A stretch of 64,000 bases of DNA, from contig NZ_KB913037.1 in assembly GCF_000384295.1 (NCBI RefSeq), positions 350,762-414,761 of the forward strand, read 5' to 3'. Each line of letters opens with the position of its first letter. Position 1 is the stretch's first letter. The DNA comes from Amycolatopsis balhimycina FH 1894 (GTDB lineage: Bacteria > Actinomycetota > Actinomycetes > Mycobacteriales > Pseudonocardiaceae). Position numbers and translations under genes: made by a program. This document shows positions 35,496 to 44,137 of the stretch, in pieces. The notes below the pieces were generated by a model. It saw only the letters and a list, made by a program, of their open reading frames with translations. It had not been told where the DNA came from and did not search any database.

Positions 35496-36830
35496 ATGAC
35501 CAGCACTGAGACCATCGAGGCGCTGCGCGCCGAACTCGTCGAGCTGCTCGGCGAGCGCGGCGTGAGCGCCGACCTCAAGACCCGCGAGCGCGCCTCGGTC
35601 GACGAGGCCACGATGAGCCCCATCCTCTCCGAGCAGCTCCCGCTCGGCCTCGCCGACCTCGTGGCCTACCCGGCGAGCGCGGAGGAGATCGCGGTGGTCG
35701 TGGCCGCCGCGACCCGCCACCGCGTCCCCGTCACCGCACGCGGCAAGGGCACGGGCAACTACGGGCAGGGCATCCCGCTGCACGGCGGCCTGATCCTCGA
35801 CACGACGCGCGCCCGCGCCGTCGTCGAGGTGGGCGACGGTGTCATCACGGCCGAAGCCGGCGCCTCCCTGGCACTTCTGGAACGAGCGGCCGACGCGAGC
35901 GGCCAGCAAGTCTGGATGTATCCGTCGACCGCGCAGTCCACCCTGGGCGGCTTCCTCTCCGGGGGCTCGGGCGGCACGGGGTCGATCGCGCACGGCACGA
36001 ACTGGGAGGGCTTCGTCGTCGCGCTCGACGTCGCCCTCCCGGGTACCGAACCGGCCCTCGTCCACGTCGAGGGCGACGACGCACGGCCCTTCGTGCACAC
36101 CTACGGCACCGCGGGGGTGATCGCCCGCGCGACGGTCCGGCTCGAACCGGCCCAGGACTGGCGGGCCGTCTACGCGAGCTTCCCCACCTTCGAGGAGGCG
36201 CTCGGCGCCGTGCGGACGCTCCGTGAGATCGAGCCCCTGCCACGGCTGGTGAGCGCGGACCGGGCCGCCGTGGCGGAACGGCTCCCCGCGGACCCGGCGA
36301 TCCCCGCCGGGCGCGCGAGCCTGCGCGCGATCATCGACGCGGTGGCACTCGATGCGGCGTCGTCGCTCATCTCCGTCGCCGGCGGCTCGGTCGAAGACGT
36401 CCGCGAAGGGGTCCAGCAGACGATCAAGGTTTCGATGCTCTCCTACAACCACCCCATCTGGTGGCTCAAGAAGAACAGTCCCGGCAAGGACTACTTCCAC
36501 GTCGAGGTCGGCGGCGAGGCGCTGATCGACCGCATCCACGAGGTCGAGGCCGTGTACCCCGGTGGCATCCTGCACATCGAAGCCGCACATCACTTCCCCA
36601 TCGGGATGCTCGTCGCGGAATACACGGGCGCCGAAGACGTCTACGCGGGATACGCGAAGCTCGTCGAACTCGGCGTGCGCGTCCACAGCCCGCACCAGTT
36701 CTACGTCGACCACGGAGTCGAGGAGCTCCTCGCGCTCAAGGAACGCACCGACCCGGACGGGCTGCTCAACCCCGGCCACCTGGGCGTGCCCGAACTCGCC
36801 GTGACGCTGCCCGCGCAGGCCAAGATATGA
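35496..36830 (+). CDS. FAD-binding (PCMH-type) oxidase
   Basis: 444 residues. Residues about 50-230 carry the PCMH FAD domain: VTARGKGTGNYGQGIPLHGG, STLGGFLSGGSGGTGSIAHG. The C-terminus ends like other FAD-linked oxidases, GLLNPGHLGVPEL. The enzyme would oxidise a C-N, C-O or hydroxyl-containing substrate. The substrate domain is short compared with glycolate oxidases, with no Fe-S partner. ATG 35496 after AGGAGCG. Overlaps the creatininase gene by 4 nt (ATGA). Confidence 0.88.
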   Translation: MTSTETIEALRAELVELLGERGVSADLKTRERASVDEATMSPILSEQLPLGLADLVAYPASAEEIAVVVAAATRHRVPVTARGKGTGNYGQGIPLHGGLILDTTRARAVVEVGDGVITAEAGASLALLERAADASGQQVWMYPSTAQSTLGGFLSGGSGGTGSIAHGTNWEGFVVALDVALPGTEPALVHVEGDDARPFVHTYGTAGVIARATVRLEPAQDWRAVYASFPTFEEALGAVRTLREIEPLPRLVSADRAAVAERLPADPAIPAGRASLRAIIDAVALDAASSLISVAGGSVEDVREGVQQTIKVSMLSYNHPIWWLKKNSPGKDYFHVEVGGEALIDRIHEVEAVYPGGILHIEAAHHFPIGMLVAEYTGAEDVYAGYAKLVELGVRVHSPHQFYVDHGVEELLALKERTDPDGLLNPGHLGVPELAVTLPAQAKI

Positions 36831-37615
36831 ACCGCGCCATCGCCGAACTCGCGGGCCCGTCCCTCGCCGACCGGATCGGCCGGGAATCGATCGTCGTCCT
36901 CCCCACGGGCGCGATCGAGCACCACGGGCCGCACCTGCCGCTCAGCACCGACGCCTTGATCGCCGAAGCAGTGGCCGGCGCCGCCGTCGAACGCGCCGCC
37001 GCCGAGGGCATCGACGTCTGGCAGCTCCCCACGCTCACTTACACGAAATCGGACGAACACAGCTGGGCGCCCGGCACGGTCTGGCTCGACGCCGAGACCC
37101 TGTTGCGCACCACCGTCGAAATCGGACGGTCGGTAGCGCTCATGGGCGCCGGGACGCTCGTGTTCCTCAACGGGCACGGCGGAAACGTCGCGCTCCTCCA
37201 AGTGGCGCTGCGGGAAATCCGCAAACGCTCCGGGCTCAAGACCTTCCTCATGCCCTCGCTCGTCCGCGCGGCCCCGCCCGCGGGTGAAGGGCTGGACGAG
37301 CGGGAGCTCGGCATCCACGGCGGTGCGGCGGAGACCTCCCTCGTCCTGCACCTGCGCCCCGACCTCGTGGACCTCTCGCGGGCCGAGCGCTGGGTGCCCG
37401 AGCACCTCGCGGACTTCCGGCACATCGGATTCAACGGGCGTCCCGTGAGCTTCGGCTGGCTGTCGAACGACTTCGGCACACCCGGCGTCGTCGGAGACCC
37501 GACGCAGGCGACCCCGGCCTACGGCGAGGTGCTGTGGGAAGCGTCCGTGCACCAGGCAGTCGAGTCCCTCCGCGAGATCGCCCGTTTCGAGCACAACTTC
37601 AGCCCGGGGAAATGA
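36827..37615 (+). CDS. Creatininase-family amidohydrolase
   Basis: 262 residues. Family metal-binding marks: LPTGAIEHHGPHLPLSTDAL (Glu, His, Asp ligands) and FLNGHGGNVALL. Members hydrolyse cyclic amides such as creatinine, or formamides in F420 and riboflavin pathways. As the last gene of an importer-hydrolase operon it probably opens or trims the imported ring. The end overlaps the convergent glycosyltransferase gene by 17 nt. Confidence 0.92.
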   Translation: MNRAIAELAGPSLADRIGRESIVVLPTGAIEHHGPHLPLSTDALIAEAVAGAAVERAAAEGIDVWQLPTLTYTKSDEHSWAPGTVWLDAETLLRTTVEIGRSVALMGAGTLVFLNGHGGNVALLQVALREIRKRSGLKTFLMPSLVRAAPPAGEGLDERELGIHGGAAETSLVLHLRPDLVDLSRAERWVPEHLADFRHIGFNGRPVSFGWLSNDFGTPGVVGDPTQATPAYGEVLWEASVHQAVESLREIARFEHNFSPGK

Positions 37616-38666
37616 GGCTTTGCGTGCCGCGCAGGCTCCGGTAGAAAGCGCGGTGCCGGTCCGCCGCCGCGGCCCAGGTGTAGCGGCGGGCCCGCGCCCG
37701 GCCGGGCGCGGGATCGACGCCGTCGAGCGCGGCCCGCAGCTCTCGCGCGAAGCCGGGCGGGTCGGCGGCGAACCGGGCGGCGCCGCCGAAGACCTCGCGC
37801 AGCACGGGCAGGTCGCGGGTCACCACCGGCACCCCGGCGGCGAGGGCCTCCATCGCGGCCAGCCCGAAGCCCTCCTTGGTGGACGGGAAGGCGAACACCG
37901 CCGCCGACGCGACCAGTGACGGCAGTTCGTCGTGCGCGACCGGACCCAGCACGACCGGCTCGATGCCCAGCTCGGCGGCGCGCTTCTCCCAGCGTGTCCG
38001 GTAGTCGCGGTAGTCGAAGAGCGTCTCGCCGCCGGCGATGAGCAGGCGGACATCCGGTTCGGCCAGCAGCGCGTACGCCTCCAGGAGGTCGAGTGAGCCC
38101 TTCCGCGGCTCGATCCCGCCGACCGCCAGTACGTACCGGCCGCGCTCCGCGGTGCGCGGCGCGGTCGCGAAGCGGTGGTAGTCGACGCCGTTGGGGATGA
38201 CGGCTGCCTCGAGGCCCCAGCCGTCGCGGACCTCGGCGGCGACCGACGCCGAGACGCAGATGTGCGCGTACGGCCGGACGATCGCGCGTTCGTGGCAGGC
38301 CGCCAGCTCGGGCGTGGTGAAAGTGTCCAGGTGGTGGATCGTCCGGATGCACCGGTCGACGGCGTTCGCGCTGATGCAGTCCTGCGCGTGCACGACGTCG
38401 TAGGCGTCCGGGGTGAACGCCGCGCGCAGCACGGCGATGGACCGCAGGATCCGCTCGCCGACGGACTCGTCCGCGACGTCGGGGAAGGGGACGATCGCCA
38501 GCCGCACCCGCGGGTCGACCGGGCGGAAGAAGCCCGCGTCGCCGCCGCGCCCGAGCGTCCACACGGTGACGTCCTCGCCGAGGTCCGCCAGCGCCTCGGC
38601 CAGCGCGAGGGTGTGCACGACCCCGCCGCGGGGTTTCGTCGAGTAGCTCAGCAGGGCGATGCGCAT
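37599..38666 (-). CDS. MSMEG_0565-type glycosyltransferase (GT4) of the Nit1C cluster
   Basis: 355 residues. A GT4/GT-B fold: MRIALLSYSTKPRGGVVHTL, VHAQDCISAN, VIPNGVDYHRF, VGGIEPRKGSLDLLEA, and EGFGLAAMEALAAGVPVV. The opening residues and position define the MSMEG_0565 family, which nearly always occurs with a Nit1C nitrilase. The acceptor and sugar are unknown. The start overlaps the stop of the preceding nitrilase-like gene. Last gene of the operon. Confidence 0.9.
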   Translation of the reverse strand: MRIALLSYSTKPRGGVVHTLALAEALADLGEDVTVWTLGRGGDAGFFRPVDPRVRLAIVPFPDVADESVGERILRSIAVLRAAFTPDAYDVVHAQDCISANAVDRCIRTIHHLDTFTTPELAACHERAIVRPYAHICVSASVAAEVRDGWGLEAAVIPNGVDYHRFATAPRTAERGRYVLAVGGIEPRKGSLDLLEAYALLAEPDVRLLIAGGETLFDYRDYRTRWEKRAAELGIEPVVLGPVAHDELPSLVASAAVFAFPSTKEGFGLAAMEALAAGVPVVTRDLPVLREVFGGAARFAADPPGFARELRAALDGVDPAPGRARARRYTWAAAADRHRAFYRSLRGTQSLISPG

Positions 38667-39496
38667 CAGGCCTCCCGGTAGACCTCGGGTTTCCGTTCCC
38701 CCAGGTGGTGCAGGACGCGCCGGGCGTTGGCGATCTCCTGCGCGACGTCCAGCTCGGCCACCGCGATCCCGGCCTTCGACCACGTCCGGGCGAGGATCTC
38801 GCCGCCGGGTCCGACGACCTTGGCCTGGCCGAGGAACCGCATCCCGCCCATCGCGCCGGTCTGGTTCGACGACACGAGCACGACCTGGTTCTCCGCCGCC
38901 CGCGCCTGGTCGTAGAGGTCGAACAGGCGCGACTGGCGATCTTGGGCCATCCGCGGCGCGCGGTTGGTGATGCTGGTCGGCCAGGCGCTCAGGCAGGCGA
39001 CGATGTCGGCGCCGTCGACGGCCAGCGACCGGGCCGACTCGGGGAACGTCTTGTCGTAGTCGATCAGCATGCCCAGCCGCCCGACCGGCGTGTCGAACGC
39101 GGCGAACCGGTCACCCGCCTCGTAAGCGATGCTCTCCCCCGGCGGCTGGTGGACCTTGCGGTGCCGCCCGAGCACGCCGTCACCGGTGACGCACACCGCG
39201 GAGTTGTAGCGCCGCGGCCCGTCGGCCTCGCAGTAGCCGACGCAGACGACCATCTCCGCGGCGAGCGACCGGACGGTCTTCAGCTCCGCGCAGTCCGGGT
39301 CGAGCGCCGGCGGCAGCGCGTCCGGGTCCGGATGGCGCAGGTCGGCGAGGTAGCCGCCGAGGGCCGCGTCCGGCAGCACCAGCAGCGCGGCACCGGACGA
39401 GCGCGCGTGGTCGATCAGCGTCGCGATGCGCTGGAGGTCGAAGCCGAGGTCGCGGCCGAAGTGCGCGGCCACGGCGGCGATCCGGGTCTGCCCCAT
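38666..39496 (-). CDS. Nitrilase-like protein lacking the catalytic Cys and Glu (paralogue)
   Basis: 276 residues, colinear and closely similar to its upstream neighbour, showing a tandem duplication. The nitrilase triad Glu-Lys-Cys is changed: LPDAALGGYL has Asp 43 instead of Glu, RKVHQP keeps Lys 114, and MLIDYDKTFPES has Asp 146 instead of Cys. The Cys-to-Asp codon change (TGC in the neighbour, GAC here) needs two base differences, so it is not a one-base sequencing error. The protein should not be able to form the thio-ester intermediate. It may be a regulatory or structural subunit of a hetero-oligomeric filament (inference). Reading frame and codon use are intact. Confidence 0.9.
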   Translation of the reverse strand: MGQTRIAAVAAHFGRDLGFDLQRIATLIDHARSSGAALLVLPDAALGGYLADLRHPDPDALPPALDPDCAELKTVRSLAAEMVVCVGYCEADGPRRYNSAVCVTGDGVLGRHRKVHQPPGESIAYEAGDRFAAFDTPVGRLGMLIDYDKTFPESARSLAVDGADIVACLSAWPTSITNRAPRMAQDRQSRLFDLYDQARAAENQVVLVSSNQTGAMGGMRFLGQAKVVGPGGEILARTWSKAGIAVAELDVAQEIANARRVLHHLGERKPEVYREA

Positions 39497-40327
39497 TCAC
39501 GGGACACTAACCGGGTAGGCGTCGGGCCGTCGGTCGGCCAGGTGGCCCATCGACCGCCGGGCGGTGACCAGCGCCTCGTGGACGTCCAGCTCGGCGATCG
39601 CCATGCCTTCGGCGACGCCGGTGTCGGCGACGACCTCGCCGCCCGGGTCGACGACCTTGGCGCTCGCGACGAACCGGAGGTCGCCGAAGGTGCCGGACTG
39701 GTTGGCCGAGAGCCAGACGATCTGGTTCTCCAGCGCGCGGGCCCGGTCGAACAGGTCGAACCGGCGCTTCCAGCGGTCCTCGGCGAGGTCGGCGGCCGGC
39801 TGGGTCCGGCTGCCGGGCCAGGCACTCATGCACACGACGATTTCGGCGCCGTCGAGGGCGAGCGCCCGCGCCGATTCGGGGAACGCCTTGTCGTAGCAGA
39901 TCATCATGCCCAGCCGTCCGACCGGCGTGTCGAAGGCGGCGAACTCCCGTCCGGCGCCGTAGCTGGCGTTCTCGGCCAGGGGCTGGTGGACCTTGCGGTG
40001 GTGGCCGAGGACACCGTCGCCGGAAACGCACACCGCGGAGTTGTACCGCCGCCCGCCGGCCAGCTCGCAGTACCCGGCCGTGACGACGAGGTCGCCGGCC
40101 AGCGCGGCCAGCCGCTTCAGCTCCGGGCCGTCGGCGGCGAGCGCGGGCGGGCCCTCGGCGCCGCCGTCGAGGTTGGCCAGGTAGCCACCGAGCGCCGCCT
40201 CCGGCAGGGCCAGCAGCCGGACGCCTTCGGCCTTCGCCTCACCGATCAGCTTCTCGATGCGCGCGAAGTCGCCCTCGAGATCGCGGTCGAACGGCGCGGC
40301 GACCGCGGCCATCCTGAGTGTCGTCAT
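39497..40327 (-). CDS. Nit1C-type nitrilase (carbon-nitrogen hydrolase), active-site complete
   Basis: 276 residues. Catalytic triad Glu 43 (ALPEAALGGYL), Lys 112 (HRKVHQP) and Cys 144 (MMICYDKAFPES). It converts a nitrile or amide to carboxylate and ammonia; the Nit6803/Nit1C branch always sits with the genes seen around it. Published work in pseudomonads linked Nit1C clusters to growth on cyanide as nitrogen source (from memory). The 5' end overlaps the GNAT/AIRS gene by 4 nt. Confidence 0.93.
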   Translation of the reverse strand: MTTLRMAAVAAPFDRDLEGDFARIEKLIGEAKAEGVRLLALPEAALGGYLANLDGGAEGPPALAADGPELKRLAALAGDLVVTAGYCELAGGRRYNSAVCVSGDGVLGHHRKVHQPLAENASYGAGREFAAFDTPVGRLGMMICYDKAFPESARALALDGAEIVVCMSAWPGSRTQPAADLAEDRWKRRFDLFDRARALENQIVWLSANQSGTFGDLRFVASAKVVDPGGEVVADTGVAEGMAIAELDVHEALVTARRSMGHLADRRPDAYPVSVP

Positions 40328-41694
40328 GAGTTCCCCAATCCGGTGACGCCGCCGTCGATGGCTCGCGTCAGTTCGCCGTCGGGCCAGCGCAGCGTGACGC
40401 CGGCCCCCGGCACCAGCTCGCCGCACTCGGCGGTGACCGCCGGGCCCGCCGGCGCGGGCGTCCCCGTGGTGAGCATCGCGAAGCCCGGGAAGCAGGTCAG
40501 CCAGTCCCCTGTGGACGCTCCGGGCGGCCGCGGCACGCGCTCGACGTCCAGTAGCGCGCCGCAGCCGGACGCTTCGGCGAGCATGCCGAGGGTGCCCGCG
40601 ATCCCGGCCATCGAGACGTCCTTGGCCGCGTCCGGTCGCACCGCCGCGACCGAGCCGAGCAGTTCGCGCAATTCGGGCGTGCGGCGGAAGCTCGTCGAGT
40701 CCCACTGGCGTCCGGTGTAGCCGGGCCGCCAGCCGCCGCCGAGGTCGGCGGTGAGCCAGACGCGCTGCCCCGGCTTCCCGCCACCTCCGGGCACGGGGTC
40801 GGCGGTCCGGCCCAGCGCCGTGACCGACAGCGAGGCCGGGACGCCGAACTGCGTGTGCCCGCCGAGCACCGGCACGCCGTACGCCTCGCTCGCCTTCCGC
40901 AGTCCACTCAGGACACGGGCGGCGAAGGACGCGTCACGGGCGCCGAGCGCGTCGAGCAACCCGGTCGGCGTGGCCCCCATCGCGGCCAAGTCGTTGAGGT
41001 TGACCAGCACCGAGCACCAGCCCGCCCACTCCGGGTCGCGCTCGACCATGGCCGGGATGATCGCGTCGCAGGCCGCGACAACGTCGGTGCCCGGCAGCGG
41101 GACGCCGTCGTCGCCGACGAAGCCGGGCACGCCGGTCATGCCGCGCAGCAGCGGCCCGAGTGCGGCCTTGGTCGCGCGGGCCAGCGCGGCGATCCGGCCG
41201 ATCGGCCACCGCATCAGCACGTGCTCGCGGCCCGCGACGGTCACCGGCCGCACCGGCTGCCAGCCGAGCCGGGCGAACAGCTTTTCGGTGCGGGTCTGGA
41301 CGGTGGCCTCGAACCGCAGCGCGCCCTCGGCCTCGGCCCGCGCGCAGGCCGCGCGGACCAGGGCCGAGCCGATCCCCGGTGGCGAGCCGGGGGCGACGAC
41401 CAGGCGGCCGCCCTGCCACCAGCCCAGATCCGGGCCGTCCGTCGCCGGGCCGAGCCGGACCCCGCCGAGCACGGCACCGGCCGCGTCGCGGGCGACCAGC
41501 ACGATCGTGCGCGGATCGGCGTCGTGGTCGTCGAGATCGTGCCCGGCGAAGAGGCCCTGTCGCGACACGAACGCTTCGTGTCGCAACGCGCGATACGCCG
41601 TCAGTCCACTGCGGTCAGCTTCAGAGATGTGGAACGCCGGGCGGGCGGCGACGCTGCGGACGTCACCCAGCAGCGCGAGGATGTCGTGGTCCAC
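40324..41694 (-). CDS. MSMEG_0567/sll0787-type GNAT plus AIR-synthase fusion protein
   Basis: 456 residues, GTG start. The N-terminal about 160 residues are a GNAT acyltransferase (GGRLVVAPGSPPGIGSALVRA, RFEATVQTRTEKLFARLGW). The C-terminal part is an AIR-synthase-like ATP-binding domain (VNLNDLAAMGATPTGLLDAL, VLGGHTQFG, KDVSMAGIAGTLGMLAEASG). The combination is diagnostic of the Nit1C cluster; in some species the halves are separate genes. The product may couple acylation with ATP-dependent activation of a precursor (inference). Confidence 0.92.
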   Translation of the reverse strand: MDHDILALLGDVRSVAARPAFHISEADRSGLTAYRALRHEAFVSRQGLFAGHDLDDHDADPRTIVLVARDAAGAVLGGVRLGPATDGPDLGWWQGGRLVVAPGSPPGIGSALVRAACARAEAEGALRFEATVQTRTEKLFARLGWQPVRPVTVAGREHVLMRWPIGRIAALARATKAALGPLLRGMTGVPGFVGDDGVPLPGTDVVAACDAIIPAMVERDPEWAGWCSVLVNLNDLAAMGATPTGLLDALGARDASFAARVLSGLRKASEAYGVPVLGGHTQFGVPASLSVTALGRTADPVPGGGGKPGQRVWLTADLGGGWRPGYTGRQWDSTSFRRTPELRELLGSVAAVRPDAAKDVSMAGIAGTLGMLAEASGCGALLDVERVPRPPGASTGDWLTCFPGFAMLTTGTPAPAGPAVTAECGELVPGAGVTLRWPDGELTRAIDGGVTGLGNS

Positions 41695-41695
41695 G

Positions 41696-42766
41696 TCAGC
41701 CTCCCGCCGCGCTCAGCAGGCCGCAGGCCCCGCACGCGGCACAGCCCGCGCCCTGGTCGGCGCCGGTCATCCCGGCGGCCCGCAGCAGCGCCGCGACCCG
41801 GCTCGTGACGTCGGCGACCAGCGAAGGCGAAGGCGCGGTCGCGCCGTCGCGGCGGGCGAGGGTGCCGAGCATCGGCCGCATCGGGACGACGAACGGGTAG
41901 ACGCCCAGGTCGATCAGCCGCCCGGCACCCTCGACCAGGTCGTCCGGGTCCTCGCCGAGGCCGATCAGCAGGTAGGTCGAGACGCGGTTGCGGCCGAACA
42001 CCCGGACCGCCTCCGCCCACGCGGCCTCGTACTCCGCCAGCGGTACGGTCGACTTGCCCGGCATCCAGCGCTGCCGGACGTCGTCGTCGAGGGACTCGAC
42101 GTGGATGCCGATCGACGTCGCCCCGGCTTCGCGCAGTTCGGTGAGCACGCCGAGGTCGCCCGGTGGTTCGATCTGCACCTGGATGGGCAGGCCCGGGACG
42201 GCGTCGAGCACCGCCCGGACGCACCGGACCAGGTGCCGGGCCCCGCGGTCCGGCCCGGCCGTCGTGCCGGTCGTCATCACCATCTGCCGGACGCCGTCGA
42301 GCCGCACCGCGGCCTCGGCGACCTCCGCGAGCTGCTGCGGCGTCTTCGCGGCGACGGTGGACCCCGACCGCAGCGACTCCTCGATGGTGCAGAACCGGCA
42401 GCGCTGGTCCTCGGCGTACCGGACGCAGGTCTGCACGACGGTCGTCGCGAGGACGTCCTTGCCGTGCAGCAGTGCGATCTTCCGGTAGGGAATTCCGTCC
42501 GAAGTGGACAGATCGTAGAACCGCGGCCGCGCCACCGGCGTCACGCTGAGGCCGAGGTCGACCGGCCCGCGGTGGATCCGGCCGTCGCGGACCTCGTACG
42601 GGCTGTCGGGGTTCAGCGGCAGCGTCGCGTTGGCACCGTCGACGACCAGGTGGCCGTCGTCGCTCGGCCCGGCGCCCTTGCTGCGCCGCACAGGTGCGTC
42701 CACCCGCACCCCGCGGACGGCGATGTCGGCGCGGGTGTCCAGAACTTCTTCGATGCCAACGCGCAC
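41696..42766 (-). CDS. MSMEG_0568-type radical SAM enzyme
   Basis: 356 residues. Cluster-binding cysteines appear as Cys 114, 123 and 126 (CVRYAEDQRCRFC), a CX8CX2C spacing rather than CX3CX2C. A TIM-barrel-like body follows (VMTTGTTAGPD, GIHVESLDDDVRQRW), and the C-terminus has a Cys-rich GCAACGACGLL that may bind a second Fe-S cluster. Family members occur only in Nit1C loci. The reaction is unknown. Confidence 0.9.
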   Translation of the reverse strand: MRVGIEEVLDTRADIAVRGVRVDAPVRRSKGAGPSDDGHLVVDGANATLPLNPDSPYEVRDGRIHRGPVDLGLSVTPVARPRFYDLSTSDGIPYRKIALLHGKDVLATTVVQTCVRYAEDQRCRFCTIEESLRSGSTVAAKTPQQLAEVAEAAVRLDGVRQMVMTTGTTAGPDRGARHLVRCVRAVLDAVPGLPIQVQIEPPGDLGVLTELREAGATSIGIHVESLDDDVRQRWMPGKSTVPLAEYEAAWAEAVRVFGRNRVSTYLLIGLGEDPDDLVEGAGRLIDLGVYPFVVPMRPMLGTLARRDGATAPSPSLVADVTSRVAALLRAAGMTGADQGAGCAACGACGLLSAAGG

Positions 42767-42774
42767 TACGGCTC

Positions 42775-43287
42775 CTAGAACATGTAGGTGGAGTTGATGA
42801 TCGCGCCCTTGCGCGCGTAGTGGATCAGCGCGTCCTGTACATCGAGGGGGTGCGTCGGGATGACACCCTCGATGAGGTCCTCCTCGCGCGCACCGTGCAG
42901 AGACAGGCCGAACCGGCAGCAGTAGGCCTTGCCGCCCTCGCTGATGAACGTCTTGAGCTGGTCGTTGATGTTCAGCTCGCCCGGGAACGCGGCGTTGCCG
43001 GTGGTCGGGAAGCCGCGGGTGGCCAGGCAGTTCAGCGAACCCGGGCCGTAGAAGTAGATCGCGGCCTCGAAACCCTTCCGCAGCGCGCGGGTCGCCTGCA
43101 GGATCGCCACGAAGCTCACCGACGACTCGTGTGCGATGCCGTGCACGAGCGTGAAGTAGCTCTGGCCGGGTTCGGCCTGGTAGTCCGGGAAGACCTTGGT
43201 CCCGCCGTAGATGTTCGACCCCTGCGGCAGCGACGGGTGCGGGATCTCGTCGAGGCTGGTCTTCTCGGTTTCGGTCAGCTCTGCCAT
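42775..43287 (-). CDS. MSMEG_0572/Sll0783 family protein
   Basis: 170 residues from the ATG after AAGGGAAATAGACCG. HPSLPQGSNIYGGTKVFPDY, FYGPGSLNCLATRGFP and CRFGLSLHGAREEDLIEG are typical of the Sll0783 family, linked to nitrogen-starvation response in cyanobacteria and always next to Nit1C enzymes. It has a DsrE-like feel but no proven activity. Lies 5 nt after the amidohydrolase gene. Confidence 0.9.
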   Translation of the reverse strand: MAELTETEKTSLDEIPHPSLPQGSNIYGGTKVFPDYQAEPGQSYFTLVHGIAHESSVSFVAILQATRALRKGFEAAIYFYGPGSLNCLATRGFPTTGNAAFPGELNINDQLKTFISEGGKAYCCRFGLSLHGAREEDLIEGVIPTHPLDVQDALIHYARKGAIINSTYMF

Positions 43288-43291
43288 CGGT

Positions 43292-44137
43292 CTATTTCCC
43301 TTTCTTCGGTCCGTACAGCACGTCGAACGTGCCGCGGAAAACCAGGTCGGCGAGCTCGCCGTCACCGGCCGCGGTGGCCAGCTTCGCGAGTTCGCCCTCG
43401 TGATCGCCCCATGGCTCGTCGGAAGCGAACAGCACGCGGTCGTGGCCGAAGCCGCGGCGTGAGATCTCCTCGACGAGCCAGCGCGGCGTGAAGCCGATCG
43501 CCCAGGACAGGTCCGTGTAGACCTGCTTCCCGGCGGCGATCCAGTCGAAGAAGCGGCCGCCGGCGAGCTTGATGTGCCCGCTCATCCCGCCGCCGAAGTG
43601 GACGAGGTGCAGCTTGACGTCGCCGGCGTAGGCGTCGACGAGCTTGCCGACCTCGTCGATGTCCGACGCCGCACCCGGCGAGGTGTGGACGTGCACGACG
43701 AGGTCGTGCTCCCTCGCCGTGGCGAAGATCCGGTCCAGTTGCGGCCGGCAGGCCGGGTCGGCCGCCCGGCCACCCAGCAGGAAGCTGAGCTTGAGCGCCC
43801 GCACGCCTTCTTCACCCGCCAGTTTCAGCGCTTCTTCGGTGCGGCCGGCGTCTTCGGCGCGCGGAGACACCCAGAGCGCGGCGCTGATCCGGTCGTCCTT
43901 GCCCGCCGCCTCGACGCAGAGCTCGTTGAAGGAGAACGCGATCGCCGGGTCCGGGACGCCGTAGTTCGGGATCACCAGCGCGCGCTCGGTGCCTTCACGG
44001 TCCAAATCGGACAGCAGCTCCCCGATCGTCGCACGGGCGCCAATCGCCGGGGCGACCGGCGGTCCGCCGTAGAACGGGTACGCCGGCAGCACGCCCAGGT
44101 GCCGGTGGGCGTCGTTCGTCCACTTCGGTGCCGCCAT
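43292..44137 (-). CDS. TIM-barrel amidohydrolase (PF04909 type) within the Nit1C cluster
   Basis: 281 residues. An early DAHRHLGVLPAYPF (metal HxH), ALKLSFLLGG, VVHVHTSPGAASD, LHLVHFGGG and LFASDEPWGDHEGE fit the amidohydrolase-2 decarboxylase/hydrolase group. It is not one of the core Nit1C families everywhere, but an amidohydrolase is common at this position in actinomycete loci. Substrate unknown. Start overlaps the flavoprotein stop (TGATG). Confidence 0.86.
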   Translation of the reverse strand: MAAPKWTNDAHRHLGVLPAYPFYGGPPVAPAIGARATIGELLSDLDREGTERALVIPNYGVPDPAIAFSFNELCVEAAGKDDRISAALWVSPRAEDAGRTEEALKLAGEEGVRALKLSFLLGGRAADPACRPQLDRIFATAREHDLVVHVHTSPGAASDIDEVGKLVDAYAGDVKLHLVHFGGGMSGHIKLAGGRFFDWIAAGKQVYTDLSWAIGFTPRWLVEEISRRGFGHDRVLFASDEPWGDHEGELAKLATAAGDGELADLVFRGTFDVLYGPKKGK

